From the NCBI GenBank assembly GCA_034336665.1, contig CM067568.1, forward strand, positions 8,453,165-8,517,164: 64,000 bases of DNA. Direction: 5' to 3'. This DNA is from Luscinia megarhynchos (lineage: Eukaryota > Chordata > Aves > Passeriformes > Turdidae). The stretch's first letter is position 1, and every line of letters starts with the position of its first letter. This document shows positions 1-15,019 of the stretch, in pieces. The position numbers and the translations under genes were made by a program. The notes under the pieces are model-generated. The model was not told the DNA's origin. It saw nothing but the letters and a program-made list of their open reading frames with translations, and did no database searches.

Positions 1-20
1 TATCCCCATCCTTCCCCGCA

Positions 21-579
21 GAGCCTCTCCGCCACCCTCTGGATCATTTCCTCTGGGATCTCGGCAGCCCTGACCACGCTCTGTGGGATTCTGGGGGATC
101 TCCTGGCTGCTTTTAGCATCAGCGGTGAGTGGCGTTCACCCCATGGGACGGCTCTGGCCCCCATTCCTGGTGCCACGGCCACTGCTGACTCCCAGATCCC
201 GTTCCCAGGCCACCGGCTGGTCCGAGCGGCAGCACTGCCTCCCAGAGAAGTCCAGAGAGTGCTCCTGTGGGCAGTGGCCGCCCTGCTGGGCTCCTGGGTG
301 CTATCCCGCCTTCGACGGCTGCTGCTCCCTCTGCTCCACTGGCTGAAGCTTTTCCTTTTCCTTTGCGCCTTCCTGCACGTGGCTGCTTCCCAGGAGAGCC
401 CCACGGTGCAGGCGGGCATGCTGCTGGGGCTGTGGGTGCTCTATGGCCTCCTGGGCAGCCTGGTGGCATCCCCAGATCCCAGTGCCCGGCTGGATGCGGC
501 CGTGCGGAGCCTGGAGTGGAAGGTGGAGGAGCTGCGGCGGCGCCAGAAGTTTGGGGGGCCCCGGAACCGGGAGGATTGA
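21..579 (+). CDS. TMEM109: TMEM109 (mitsugumin-23), last two coding exons, 5' partial
   Basis: Only the 3' part lies in the window. Exon 21-124 is preceded by an AG acceptor and followed by GTGAGT, and exon 209-579 ends in TGA. The two join in phase (1+2) to give about 158 residues. The protein is dominated by leucine-rich hydrophobic segments, about four potential membrane spans or re-entrant stretches. It ends with the charged heptad-like tail SLEWKVEELRRRQK, which matches the C-terminal coiled segment of TMEM109. TMEM109 is a small multipass protein of the ER/SR and nuclear membranes that forms cation-conducting complexes. It lies directly upstream of TMEM132A, as in mammals. Identity rests on the tail, hydrophobic pattern and position. 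The signal peptide and N-terminal exons are outside the window. Confidence 0.88.
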
Positions 580-951
580 GCCCCCCTAAAGCTTCTTCAA
601 AGCTTGGCTCTGTTATCCCAAGCATGTGTCCCCCCGCTCTGCTGAGCCCCCCGTGCCCCCTCCTCTGCTTTCCAGTTCTCCCAGGGGTCCTGGGGGCCCC
701 CCCATCCCTCTGGGAGCACCCCAAAATCGGGGGCTGTGCCTTGCCACACATGCTACAAGTGCCTTCACCCCAAAATCCCCCATGAGCCCCAAATTCCCTG
801 CTCGCCGGGGATGTTGTCCCAGCTCAGCTGACTTGGGGTGCAGAGGGGATCCCATTCCCCATCCCGGGGGCTCTGCTTGTTTTGGGGTCCCCCCACTGTC
901 AGATTTTGGGTTTTAAGCTGCTTTTTAAACGGTTTTGATAATGTGGTTTGG

Positions 952-957
952 AATAAA
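952..957 (+). terminator. TMEM109 polyadenylation signal AATAAA
   Basis: An AATAAA hexamer lies 373 bases after the TMEM109 stop. The 3' UTR (580 to about 975) is C-rich and shows no other gene. Confidence 0.75.
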
Positions 958-1249
958 GACAGATTTATCCATCCTGGCCCCAGTGCTTTCCTGTGGGAAG
1001 GGGGTCAGGCTCAGAGCCAGCCCCCCAGTCCATTCGGGGTGGGAAGGAAGGAGGAGGAAGAGGAGGGCAGTTCATCCATGCCAGGATCCCTCCAGCTGTT
1101 CCTGCTGTGCTTCCCGCTCGCTCCATGCCCCTGGCCACGGACGTCCTTGTCCTTCCCATGTCCCCGGTATCCCTGGTGGAACAGGGAAAGATGGATGGCA
1201 GCTGGGGGTAGAATTCCCACCCTCCTGCCCTGCTCCGGGGGTCTCCATG

Positions 1250-1445
1250 TGGCCTGGGGTGTCCAGTGCTGGGTGGCGATGGGAATGGGATGAGGAAGAG
1301 GATGAGGAGCAGAGATGGGGATGGGGAGTGGGAGCGGGTGAAAATGGGAAGCAGGGATAGTCGTGGGGAGTGGGGTGAGGATGAGAATGGGGAGCAGGGC
1401 TGGGAATGGGCAGTGGAAGTGGCTCGGGCTGGGGAGCAGGAGCCG
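1250..1445. repeat. Degenerate purine-rich tandem repeat upstream of TMEM132A
   Basis: Imperfect repeats of the type GGGGATGGGGAGTGGGAGC run for about 200 bases with one strand nearly all purine. They abut the CpG-rich promoter of TMEM132A. No gene is visible between the TMEM109 poly(A) site and 1625. Confidence 0.7.
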
Positions 1446-1680
1446 GAGCACCGGGCACGGCCGGGCTTTAGGACCCGGCGGGACGAGGCGGCGCCGGTGC
1501 CGGTCCCGCCCCGGCCCCATTGTCTGGACGCGGGGGCGGAGGGACGGGAGGCACCGGCGGAGCGACGGGAGGCACCGGCGGCACCGGCACCGGCGGCACC
1601 GGTGGACGGACCGAGCCCCCCGGCCATGGCCCTGGCGCCCCGGCTGGCGCTGCTGGCCGCCGCCCTGCTCTGCGCCCCGG
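1446..1680 (+). promoter_or_regulatory. CpG-rich TMEM132A promoter and first exon
   Basis: The sequence is dense in CpG and carries tandem GGCACCGGC-type units (1545-1605) just before the start codon at 1626. No TATA box is seen. This is a typical CpG-island promoter. The transcription start was not resolved. Confidence 0.6.
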
Positions 1681-4600
1681 GTAAGTGGGAATGGCATCGG
1701 GAACGGCAGCTGGCACCGGGAACGGCACCGGGCACTGGCACCGACCCCGCTCCGCACGCCTCCCGCCTCCCTGCCGCCATCCGCTCCCGTGTGGTCCCGC
1801 AAGGGTCGATTCTCCCCTTTCCCCGCGCTCGGGATCCCTCCGTTCCGCCGGGATCCCGGGAGCAGGAGCGAGCTCACCCCCTCCTCCTCCTTCGTCCCCG
1901 CGTTCCCCATTCCGCGGGGATCCGTGCCCCCTCCACCGCCTGGGATCCTGAGGGGGTCACCCGGGGAACGTGGGATCCGCTGGGATCTCGAGGAGGGAAT
2001 CTCCTCCCAGTCCCCACGGGAACCCACCGCCCCAGGGTTCCGGGATGTGCCTCGCCTCGCTCCCTGTACGCCTGATCGCCCAGGTGGGATCAATTCCCGC
2101 CGTGAGGAAGCCTTGCCCGGGCATCCAGGTGGGATCCGCTCCCTGTGATGAGGGATCCCTTTGATCAGGGCACCGTGAGCCTGGATCCCACCCTGCAAGA
2201 CACGGTTCCAACCCTCTCCCCAGTGGGGAATGCATTCCCACAGGGAACAGCCGGGACTGGGGGAACCGAGTGACCCAGTCCTGATGCAGGGATGTGATAA
2301 GCCGGGGATGGGGCGACCGTGGCAGGGGTGACCTCAGAATGGCCCAGGCACGGGGTCACCCTGCCTGCTGCCACGAAGGTGGGCACACAGACCCCCACTT
2401 GCCACCCCTGTGCACCCCATTCCCGCTGAGTCCCTGTGGGATGTGACACATCCTTGTCCTTGCAGTGAGGGGTGACGGGGAGCCCCCGGATCCCGTGTTC
2501 CTGCCGGTGGAGCTGGAGGTCCTTGGGGTGCCCGAGTCCTACCGGCTGCAGAGGGTGGATCAGGACGTGGCTCCCAACTCTTCCCTGCACACCCGCTCCG
2601 AGACATTCCTGCTGCTTCGTGCTGGATCCCAGCCCCTGGTCCAGGCCACCTACGCCCCGTTCAGCATCCGCCAGGTAACCAGGACTCCTGTGTCCCCCTG
2701 GGCCACCCCAGGTGTCCCGGCCACACCATCTTGGTGTCCTTACAGGAGGTGCCCATGGAGAGCCCCCCCAGCTCAGCAGCTTGGGCCATCCGTGCTGTAT
2801 CCCTGGAGAGCTCTGTGTCCCCTGCCGAGCCCGTGGCCCGTGTCCTCTTCCATCTGCACGGGCCTGACTGGATGCCTGGGAGGCAGGATCATGCCAGAAC
2901 CTGGGATCATCCCAAGGACTGGAACCACCCTGGGATCTGGGATCACCCTGAAGTCCGGGACCACCCTGGGGTTCAGGGTCACCCCAGGGAGCAGGACCAC
3001 CCTGAGCAGTGGGACCACCATGGATTCCGGGATCACCTCAAGGAGCGGCACCACCCTGGGATCCACGGTCACCCCAAGAACTGGGACTACCCCAAGGAGC
3101 GGGATCACCGTGAGCAGCAGGACCACCCTAGGAACTGGCATTCTTCTAGGGATCGGGATCACTCCAGAGCTCGGGATCTCCCCTGTGTCACCCTCCATGC
3201 TCACCACCGCGGGCGGGTGGCCCGGGGGACGTGTCACCTGCAGGTCAGTGCCACGCTGGGGACCCTGGGGACCCACAGCTCCCTGCCAGCCTAATCCCAG
3301 GATCCCCTCTCCCCTGCAGGCCCCGTTGGGCGTGTGCGTGGTGGAGCTGGAGATCCCTCCACGCTGGTTCTCCCTGGGATCTCTCCATTCCCACCGGAGC
3401 CACCGGCGGGATTCCGATCCCTTGGAGCCTCCGGAGCGCCCAGAACCGGCTGAGCTGCGCTACAGCGTGGGGGAGTGCGGGGCTCAGGAGCGGGAGGCTC
3501 TCACATTCCTGGGAATGCTGGAGCTGCGGGCAGGAGAGCCGGAGCGGCGGCAGGAGGTGCGGCTGGATGACAAGGTGCTGCTGCATGTCCCCAATGTCCC
3601 CCTGCGGCCCGGGCAGCGCTTCACGGCCACCATCGCCCTGCGCCACAACTTCACCGCTGACAGCCTGACCTTGAGGTGAGAGCGGGACAATGGGGACATG
3701 GGGACAGCGTGTGTGACACTATGCGAAAGTGTGTGGCTGTGAGTGACACTGTCTGACTCTGAGTGACACACTGTGACAGTCAGTGACACTGTGTGGCATT
3801 GTGTGGCAATTTGTGGCAGTGTGTGCCGCTATGTGACAACAACATTTGGCGTGTTGCGCTGAGTGACATTGTGTGACAGTGTGTGACACTGTGTGACACC
3901 ATCTGGGAGGATCTGATACTGTGTGACACTGTGTGACAGTGAGTGACACCGTGTGATTGTGGAGTGACACTGTGGGACACCATCTGACACCACCTGAGAT
4001 TGTATGACATTCCGTGACACTGCTTAACACTGTGTGTATTTTGGGGCTATTGTGTGACACTGTGTGACACGTTTTGACGTTGTGTGACTGCTAATGACAC
4101 TGTGTGACACCATCTGACACCGTGTGACACTGCGTGTCCTGGCAGGATCAAGGCCAAGAAGGGCCTGCAGGTGGTCTCGGCCCATCCCACAATTCCCAGC
4201 ACCTGGAGCGTGCACCTGGAGCGTTCCCGCGGTCCCAAGCACTCCACAGCCGTGGTGACGTGCCGACGGCTTGGGGACATCCCTGCCATCCCTGACAGCT
4301 CCAGGTAGGGAATATCCCAATACCCTCATCCCGGTGGGAATTACGGGCTGGTCCACCCTGATCCTGGTGCGGTGCCACAGGGTGTCTGAGCCGGCCGCGT
4401 TCCTGCACCTGGATGTGGCGGTGGAAAACGGGACGGGAGGGCTGGCGCCGGCGCGGCCCCTCACGTGGCAGGTGGAGTATCCTGGCCAGGATCCCGAGGC
4501 ACAGAAGGACAAACTGGTCTGGGAAATCCAGGTGTCGGAGCGAGACATCCGCGCCCTCGTCCCGCTGGTGCAGGTGGGTGGCCCCATCCCATTCCAGCCC

Positions 4601-7123
4601 TCCCTCCCGTGGGAAGCGCCCCCTCATCCCGCTGTGCTTCCAGGAGCTGGAGATCCTGAACACGGCGCCGCTGACCGGCATCCCCCGCGTTATCCCAGGT
4701 GAAACTGGTGGCTGTGGAAGCAGGGGGTGGAGTGTCCGAGCTCACGGATCCCGTAGGGTGTGAATCTGCTGACAAGCAGGTGCTGCAGGTGAGTCCTGCT
4801 ATCCCCTCGTTATCCCACCTCGCCCTGGGAGATTCCCACGGAATTCCATGTGCCTTTGCAGGTGTCGGATTCCTGCGACCTGGTGTTCGTGGGGGGCAAG
4901 GAGAGCCGAGGGGCGCGGGGGGCCCGCGTGGATTTCTGGGTGCGCCGGCTGCGGGCGGAGCTGAGCTTCTCCGTCTGGGCTCCGCTGCTGCCGCTCCGTG
5001 TCCAGCTGGGTGATCCCATCCTGGAGCAGCTCCGTGGCTGGAGACTGCCCGGGGGGCCTGACAGGTGAGGCCTACAGAATGGGATGGTGGGAAAAGGGGG
5101 AGACGGGAATGGGGCTGAGACCTGAGGTGTGGGGATGCATCGGTGAGCCCCCCGACACACTCCTGTGTGCTGGGATTCTGATCATCCCGTCGTGGAATCC
5201 CTATCACCCTGTCCTACAATCCCTGTTCCCCTGCCCCTGAGGAACCCCATCCTGGGCGTCTTGTCACCCTGTCCCTGTCCCCAGTGCCGTGGTGGAGTCT
5301 GAGGACCCCGCAGAGGAGCTGGAGCGGCGGGCGCGGGGCTGCCGGCCCCAGTACCAGCGCACAGGGCTCCGTGTGCTAGCACACTTTGTGGCCCACCCCG
5401 TGGATGGCGGCCGTCACCTGTCCTACCTGCCCGGCCCTGAGTGGCTCCTGGATGTCACCCACCTGGTGGCTGCCCGGACCCGTGTCCAGGACCCCCGCGT
5501 GGCCTCGCTGGAAGCGGGGGCTGTGGTGGTGGGCCGGGAGCCTGGCGTCACCTCCGTGGAGGTAAATGGGGTTGTGTGTGGGGAATCTGGGGGATATCCT
5601 GGGGACATTTGGGGGTGTGGGAAGGTTGGAGGGATGGAGCTGGGGAGCTGGAAATGATCCCAGTGGGAGCTGGGATACAGGGAGGGACGGAATGGAGGGG
5701 CTGGCACAGGATGGGAAAAGGAAACAGTGGCCATGAGGAATGTTGGGGGACTCACAAGCTGCTTCCAGGTGCGCTCCCCGGTCTCCGACTCCATCCTGGG
5801 GGAGCAGACGCTGGTGGTTTCTGAGGAGAAGGTGACGGTGACAGAGCTCCACGGCCAGGTGGTGGCTGGGCTCTCCTTATCCCTGCGGACACAGCCGGAT
5901 CATCCTGGCGTGGTCACCGCCACCGTCCTAGGGACACCCACGCTGCGGGCCCTCAAGCAGGTGAGACGGGTGGGGGGCTCACCCCAGCCTCCCTGGCGTC
6001 CCCCAAACCTCTGCCAGCCCGCTTGTCATCCCACCAGGAAGCGACACTGTCCATCTGGCTGTCCTTCTCCGACCACACGCTGGCCCCGCTGGAGCTCTAC
6101 GGGTGGCACGACGTGGCGCTGACCGTGACGTCCCTTGACCGCGCCGTCGCCACCGTCAGGGGGTCCCCTGGGGTCCCCGCCGCCCACCCGTGGGTGGTGG
6201 CTGAGGGGCCGGGCCGGGGGGCGCTGCTGCAGCTCAGCCTGCACCCCCCCGAACCGTGCCGGCGTGGGCGGCACCGCGCCGCGCTGGCCGCCGGCACCGC
6301 CTGGCTCGAGGTGGGGGTCCCCTCTGCCGGGAGCCCCCGGCCCTTCCCGCGGGCCGAGGGCGCCATGTCCGGGGAGGCGGTGACCGTGGGACGCAGGGAC
6401 CCTGCGGGCGTGGGGCCGGCGGCCACCAAGCTCCAGGGGTCTTCCTCGGAGGAGGATGAAGAGGAAGGCTACGGACACAACCGCGCCGGCGTGGGAGAGG
6501 AGGAGGAGGAGGAGGAAGAGGAGGCGATGGTGAAGGCTCCGGAGCGGGTGACTGACCTGGAAATTGGGATGTACGTGCTCCTGGGAGTTTTCTGCCTCGC
6601 CATCTTCATCTTCCTCGTCAACTGTATCTTCTTCGTGCTCCGGTACCAGCAGAAGGAGCTGCCCGAGCCAGGCGGGGCCCCCTCAGCCCCGCAGCCCCAC
6701 AACTGGGTCTGGCTGGGCACCGACCAGGAAGAGCTGAGCCGGCAGCTGGATCGGCAGCAGCTGGATCGGCCGCAGCTGGATCGCCGGCAGCCGGAACCCC
6801 CGGCATCGCCGGGCCCCCCCTGTGGCTGCGGGGGCCCCCCGGGCTCCGGTGAGGACGGGGCTCCCGCCGGCTCGCCGGCCCCCGGAGCGCCGCCGCTGTC
6901 CCGCAAGGAGGGCTCGGCTGCGGGGGGCGGCCGCAGGAAGCGGGTGGAGTTTGTCACCTTCGGCCCCCCCCGCGTCCCCGAGGAGCCCCCCCCGGCCGCC
7001 CCCCACGTCCAGTCCATCCTGGTGGCCAGCGAGGACGACATCCGCTGGGTGTGCGAGGATATGGGGCTGCGGGATCCCGAGGAGCTCCGGAGCTACATGG
7101 AGAGGATCCGCGGCAGCTCCTGA
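1626..7123 (+). CDS. TMEM132A: TMEM132A (HSPA5-binding protein 1), 11 coding exons
   Basis: Exons: 1626-1680, 2466-2674, 2746-3243, 3320-3675, 4146-4304, 4381-4573, 4644-4788, 4862-5064, 5285-5561, 5769-5960, 6038-7123. The model encodes a signal peptide, a long extracellular/luminal region of the TMEM132 cohesin/BIG-like type, a Glu-rich acidic stretch, one transmembrane helix (about 6565-6645) and a cytoplasmic tail with QLDR repeats. The tail ends in the family's conserved SILVASEDDIRWVCEDMG block. The nominal length is about 1123 aa; without the 96-residue repeat in exon 3 it falls to about 1027, close to the human protein. TMEM132A binds BiP/HSPA5 and has roles in neural development and Wnt signalling. 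One extra base at 4698/4699 breaks the frame inside exon 7. The downstream frame resumes good homology, so this is probably an assembly indel. Confidence 0.93.
2890..3177 (+). repeat. 18-bp minisatellite, 16 units, within TMEM132A exon 3
   Basis: Sixteen consecutive 18-bp units (288 bp exactly) begin mostly CACCCY and each encode a hexapeptide of the form HPxxxD. The array sits between codons that match the family on both sides (RVLFHLHGPDW before, LPCVTLHAHH after) and contains no stop in the coding frame. It therefore adds 96 residues to the ectodomain. Confidence 0.9.
3713..4138. repeat. TGTGACACTG-type tandem repeat in TMEM132A intron 4
   Basis: About 425 bases are built almost entirely from diverged copies of a 10-base unit, GTGTGACACT. 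The array fills nearly the whole intron between exon 4 (ends 3675) and exon 5 (starts 4146). Confidence 0.9.
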
Positions 7124-7578
7124 CCCCGCGCGGGCGACTCCCGGACCCCCCAGTTCCCGGGCAAACCAGTAAGGGCCCGACCTCCTCCCCGTGCCGTGCT
7201 GGGGGGACGCCGACCCCCTTCCCAGTGGGATGTGCCGGGGACCACTGGTGGCCTCCTGGGACCGCCCCAAGGTGCCCACAGAGGGTGAGGGGGATGTCTC
7301 CCAGCCCCGTTCTTACGGGGGCTGGATCCCGGCGGCACCGGTGAGGAATTTGGGATGCTCTTACTGCTTTGGGTCTCATTGCGACATGGTGTTCATAGTG
7401 GTGATGATGATGGTGGTGATGATTCCTGTGGTCTGATCCCGGGGAGGATCCTGTATCCCCCCCACCTTCACCTCGGCCACGCATCCGTTTTGTACACATT
7501 TTTTATCGGGAATGCCCGGGAAGGGGCTGCCAGGGGCTGGTATTTATGAAAAATTTTTAATTCTGACGTTGTTACAAA

Positions 7579-7584
7579 AATAAA
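7579..7584 (+). terminator. TMEM132A polyadenylation signal
   Basis: AATAAA is followed within 10 bases by an A-run. It lies about 455 bases after the TMEM132A stop. A short GATGATGATGGTGGTGATGA stretch lies in the 3' UTR near 7400. Confidence 0.8.
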
Positions 7585-7599
7585 AGTATTTAAAAAAAA

Positions 7600-8677
7600 A
7601 AGCCGATTCCCATCTGTGCCATCTCTTCTGAAAGCGGTACTAGGTCCCACTCTGCCCCTGTGGCAGTGCCAGGCTTCTGGGAATGGGCACGTCCTTGACC
7701 TTGGCTCCATGTGGGAGCTGGTCACGGGATTGGATCCAGGGCTGGGCCTGGCCGTGGCCCAGCTGCGGTCACCTTGGGATAAGGGATCTCCTACCTCCCC
7801 CTCCTGCCATCCTCCTCCTCCTCCTTTCCAACCCCAACACCAGCCTGGTACTGCATGTCCTCCCCATGGCCAGTCCACAACATTCCCAAATGTGCCCTCA
7901 GCACCTCCCTTTATTTAGGGGTGCCATGGGGATTCCCACTCTTCTAGCTTCCCAGTAAGTCCTAGTAATCCCGAGACACCCTGGGTAATAGCAGGAAATC
8001 CCCCACCCCATCACCCTGCTCCCAGCTTCCTCAAACTTTCTGAAACTCTGATGAGATGAGGTAATTGGAGTCCTGTCCCCCTTCCCAGCATCCTGGGTCC
8101 CCAGGTGTTCAGCTGGATCCCAGCCCTCACCCACGGTGGGGATCAACATCTCCCACCCATGGAAATTCCAGCCTCACCCCTCACCTAATATTCCTGTAAG
8201 GTCCTGGGGTAATCCTGCATGTGCTGGAAGATGCTTGGGATGTGGATCTGCAGGTAAAATTGAGTCCAAACAGGAGAGGGGAACTCCTGGCTCTTCATCA
8301 CCCCACAGATGTCCCGCAGCTGGGGAGACCTTGAGTCCCCCCCATGCCACCACCCCAAATCCACGACCTGGAGGCACCGACAAGCCAGATCTGTGTCCCC
8401 CAGGATGGGAGCACCACATCCACGAGGCTCCTGAGCCCCGGAGGGTCTCCTGGGTCCCCAAAACCTCGTTTCCTCTCCGCTGGGGCAGGATGGAGCCACC
8501 CCATAACCCTCCTCCTCCCTGCAGCGGAGTCGGCTTCCTGCCCTCTGCCAGTCTCATTTCTCCCTGCCGGAGCTGCTGGAGCACGGGGCCACAGCCAAGC
8601 CATGTCCCCAGATTGCTGAGAGAGGGATCCCCCGAGTCCCAGATCCCTGAATTCCATGGGTCTGCCGTGCTGAGGGG
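7600..8677. other. Short TMEM132A-CD6 intergenic spacer
   Basis: There is no convincing gene here: no signal peptide, transporter-like hydrophobic exons or splice-consistent homology on either strand. In mammals SLC15A3 occupies this interval. Only about 1.1 kb is present here, too little for that 12-TM transporter unless it were intronless and truncated, and nothing like it is visible. CD6 upstream control sequences must lie here, but I could not recognise individual sites. Confidence 0.6.
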
Positions 8678-12453
<3,776 letters not shown>

Positions 12454-12540
12454 GCCTGTCCCACCGCTCCAGAGGCCAAATCTCCTGAAATTCTCTGGCT
12501 ATCTCCTCCAGAGTTCTCCAGCCATCTCCTCTGTGCTGCC

Positions 12541-12546
12541 ATTAAA
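12541..12546 (+). terminator. CD6 poly(A) signal, ATTAAA variant
   Basis: ATTAAA lies 88 bases past the CD6 stop, with a GT-rich stretch (TGTGTCCCTTGTCC) just downstream. No AATAAA is found nearby. Confidence 0.65.
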
Positions 12547-12565
12547 ATCAAATAATTCCCACTGT

Positions 12566-15000
12566 GTCCCTTGTCCGTAGGGGTGACACCAGCCCTGCAG
12601 TGAGGCTAGGCCACTAAGTGCTCCCACTTGTCCACTAAGTGACCCAGAGATGGCTAAATATCCCACTCCCAGGCCCACAGGAGCAGGGAAAGGGGTGGCA
12701 GTGCCCTGATCTAGCGCCGTAGCACCAGGGCTGGAAATTAAACTGCAGGAAAAGGGGACATGGAAATCCCGCCTGTCCCCCCAAAGCTTCCCTACACCCT
12801 TCTAGGACAGTCTGCATCCCAGGAACGTGCTGTAGGTAAATCCTGTCCAGGAAGGCTCCAGGGATGCTGGAAGGGAAGCCACTGAGGTGCCACCCCAAAC
12901 CCCATAGTGCCCTTTGGGGGTTGGATACAACCCCCAAACCCTTCAGCATCTCCCAATCCATCCCTATCCCAGCAGGAAGCAGCTTCCTGGAGCCAAGCCC
13001 CATTCCAGCTTTGGAATTTGGGGGTGCTCCCAGCAGGGAGGGGGCACAGCACCCACCCATCACTCCAGGATTGGGACCCCTCTGCCTCCCCCATCACCCC
13101 ACTTCCCAAGCCAGCTGCTCCCGCCCCTGCCCTGCTGTCAGATTTGTCTCCCCGGGGAGGAGGCTGGGGCTCATCCGCACCCCAAGTGGAAAATGTGGCC
13201 CCCCCCACATCCTCCAGCTGTTTGCTGAGCGAGAGGCCCCACACAAAGGAGCCGCAACAACGGAGGAAATCCCAAAATAGCAGCAAAACCCCGACAAAGG
13301 GCACAGGGCGAGGCAAGGGCTGAGAGAGGAGCGGGCACAGGGTGGGCACGGGGGGTGCCCCAGCCCTGCCCCTGGCTCCAGGGGTGCTGGGAGGGAGGTG
13401 ATGGTGCTGGAATCACTGGAATTGTGGCACGGACAGGCTGGGGGGATCGATGAATTGGGGGGGGATCCTGATGCCCTTGGGGATAGCATCCAAAATCCAG
13501 GGGGTATCGATGTCCTGGGTGGGATCCCAATGTCCAGAGGGGTAGCAGTGTCCCGAGGGTGCTGATTCCCAGGAGAGCACCAGTTCTCTAGGGATAACAA
13601 AGCCCTGGAAGCTACCAAAGGGGAGGGGGTTGGGGGCACCAATTCGCTGTGGGTACCAAAGCCCTGGAGGGCATCAATTCCCTGGAGATACCAACAGCTT
13701 GAGGGCACCAGTTCTCTGGGGATAGCAGTGCCCTTGGAGCATGACAACGCAGCCCACGGCCATCTAGGCAAGGTGTCACCTCCATCCCCGCGCAGCTACA
13801 TCAGTGCCAGCCGTTCATCCAAGCTGCTCCCGCCCGGAAAATCCCCCTTCTCCTCATCATTATGATCCCAGCAGCGTGCCGACAGCCGACAAGCCCCTTC
13901 CTGCTCGCTGCAAAGGCAGCTCCTGCTTTTTAAAAGGCTCCTCACGGCAGGCAGCGTTGTCAGCACTTCCCAGCGCCCCCCATACTCCCCCCGGGAAGGG
14001 ATTCCAATCATCCCGAGCTGCCACGGCATGCTCAGGATGCTGAGCTGACTCGCAGCGCCCGAGGCAAGGCAGATGCTCAACCAGAGCCCAAATCCTTTCA
14101 CTGGGATCTCATGGCCTCCGGAGCCAGTCACAGCTCTGAGGGAAGAGCTGGACCCAAGACGCCCCATATCCATGGGGGTCACACACCCCTGGATAACAGG
14201 ATCTTTCCCTAAAGGCACAGTGTCCTGGGATGTTTGAGGTGAATCCTGAATTTCAGGTTGATTTCGGGGGCTGCGGCTTGCAGACCCTCCACTGGGTCTC
14301 CTGGCAGCAGGCCTGGGAATTGCACCCCTTTTCCAGGGAATTTTGAAGGCCAAGGTGGATGGGGAGCAGCTCCAGGACCCCCACGTGGGATATTCCAAGA
14401 GGGCCTGCTCCCACCAGGATCAGCAGGACCTCTGGCATAACTGGGATGGGAAGCAAGTGATGGCTGCAGGGAGCACTCCCGATGCTGAGATGCTAATCCA
14501 GGGCTGGGGGCTGGAGCATCCATGGATGGTGGAACAGGATGGGATGGGAAGCTCCATCCACCTCTCCTTCCAGCAGGAATACCACGGAGTCAATGGAAAA
14601 CAGCTGCCTCATTAGCATGCCTGACCTGGATTCAGAGCAATTAATTAGGGCACAATCAATTAACTCCTCTGTCCTGCCCGGGTCCAGCACCGCTGCTGCC
14701 CCACGTGCCCTTGCAGGGGTGAAGGGTGTCCCTGGAATGCCAGAACCCAGGATGTGCCTGGTTAAAACCTTCCCCCATCCCATTCCTGGGGGTTATCACA
14801 GGATTTTAGGGGGTGCCATGATGGGCATCAACTCCTCTGCAGCCCTGGAGGGCTTGAGGACCCCAAATCTCCCTTGGCACTGGATTATATTCACTGCCTC
14901 CCTTTCCCAGAGCTGTGCAGACCCTGGGATTTGGCAGGGGCTGAACCCCACAAGCTTCTCACCCCTTTCCTCTCGTGCTTGGCAGGACCCAGGGAGGCAG
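12566..15000. other. CD6-CD5 intergenic region
   Basis: No gene could be supported here. The interval includes a degenerate tandem repeat (13420-13745). An AT-richer island at 14560-14680 stands out from the G/C-rich surroundings; it contains an E-box (CAGCTG), an octamer-like ATTAGCAT and AATTAATTAG. That island is a plausible enhancer-like element for the flanking lymphocyte genes, which is inference only. Confidence 0.5.
13420..13745. repeat. Degenerate ~25-bp minisatellite
   Basis: Phrases such as GGGGATAGCAGTGTCC, GGGTACCAAAGCCCTGGAG and GGGCACCAGTTCTCT recur every 24-27 bases for about 325 bases. The units are strongly diverged. Confidence 0.65.
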
Positions 15001-15019
15001 CAGAGTCTTCAAATGTGCC

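Noticed and set aside
1011..2198. A 395-codon open frame on the minus strand across the TMEM132A promoter and first intron
   Set aside because: It runs through a purine-rich repeat and CpG-rich DNA, has low-complexity Arg/Gly/Pro content and no family resemblance. It is antisense to a certain gene start.
2880..3180. Treating the 18-bp repeat as a separate intron of TMEM132A
   Set aside because: There is no donor at the left edge of the array or acceptor at the right edge. The frame is open throughout, and the right flank continues the same conserved exon.
3719..4060. Minus-strand frame with Ser-His-Thr-Val repeats
   Set aside because: This is a translation of the intronic GTGTGACACT repeat, with no splice or family support.
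12566..15000. tRNA, snoRNA or microRNA genes in the spacer DNA
   Set aside because: No tRNA A/B boxes with cloverleaf potential, C/D or H/ACA box arrangement, or convincing long hairpin was seen.
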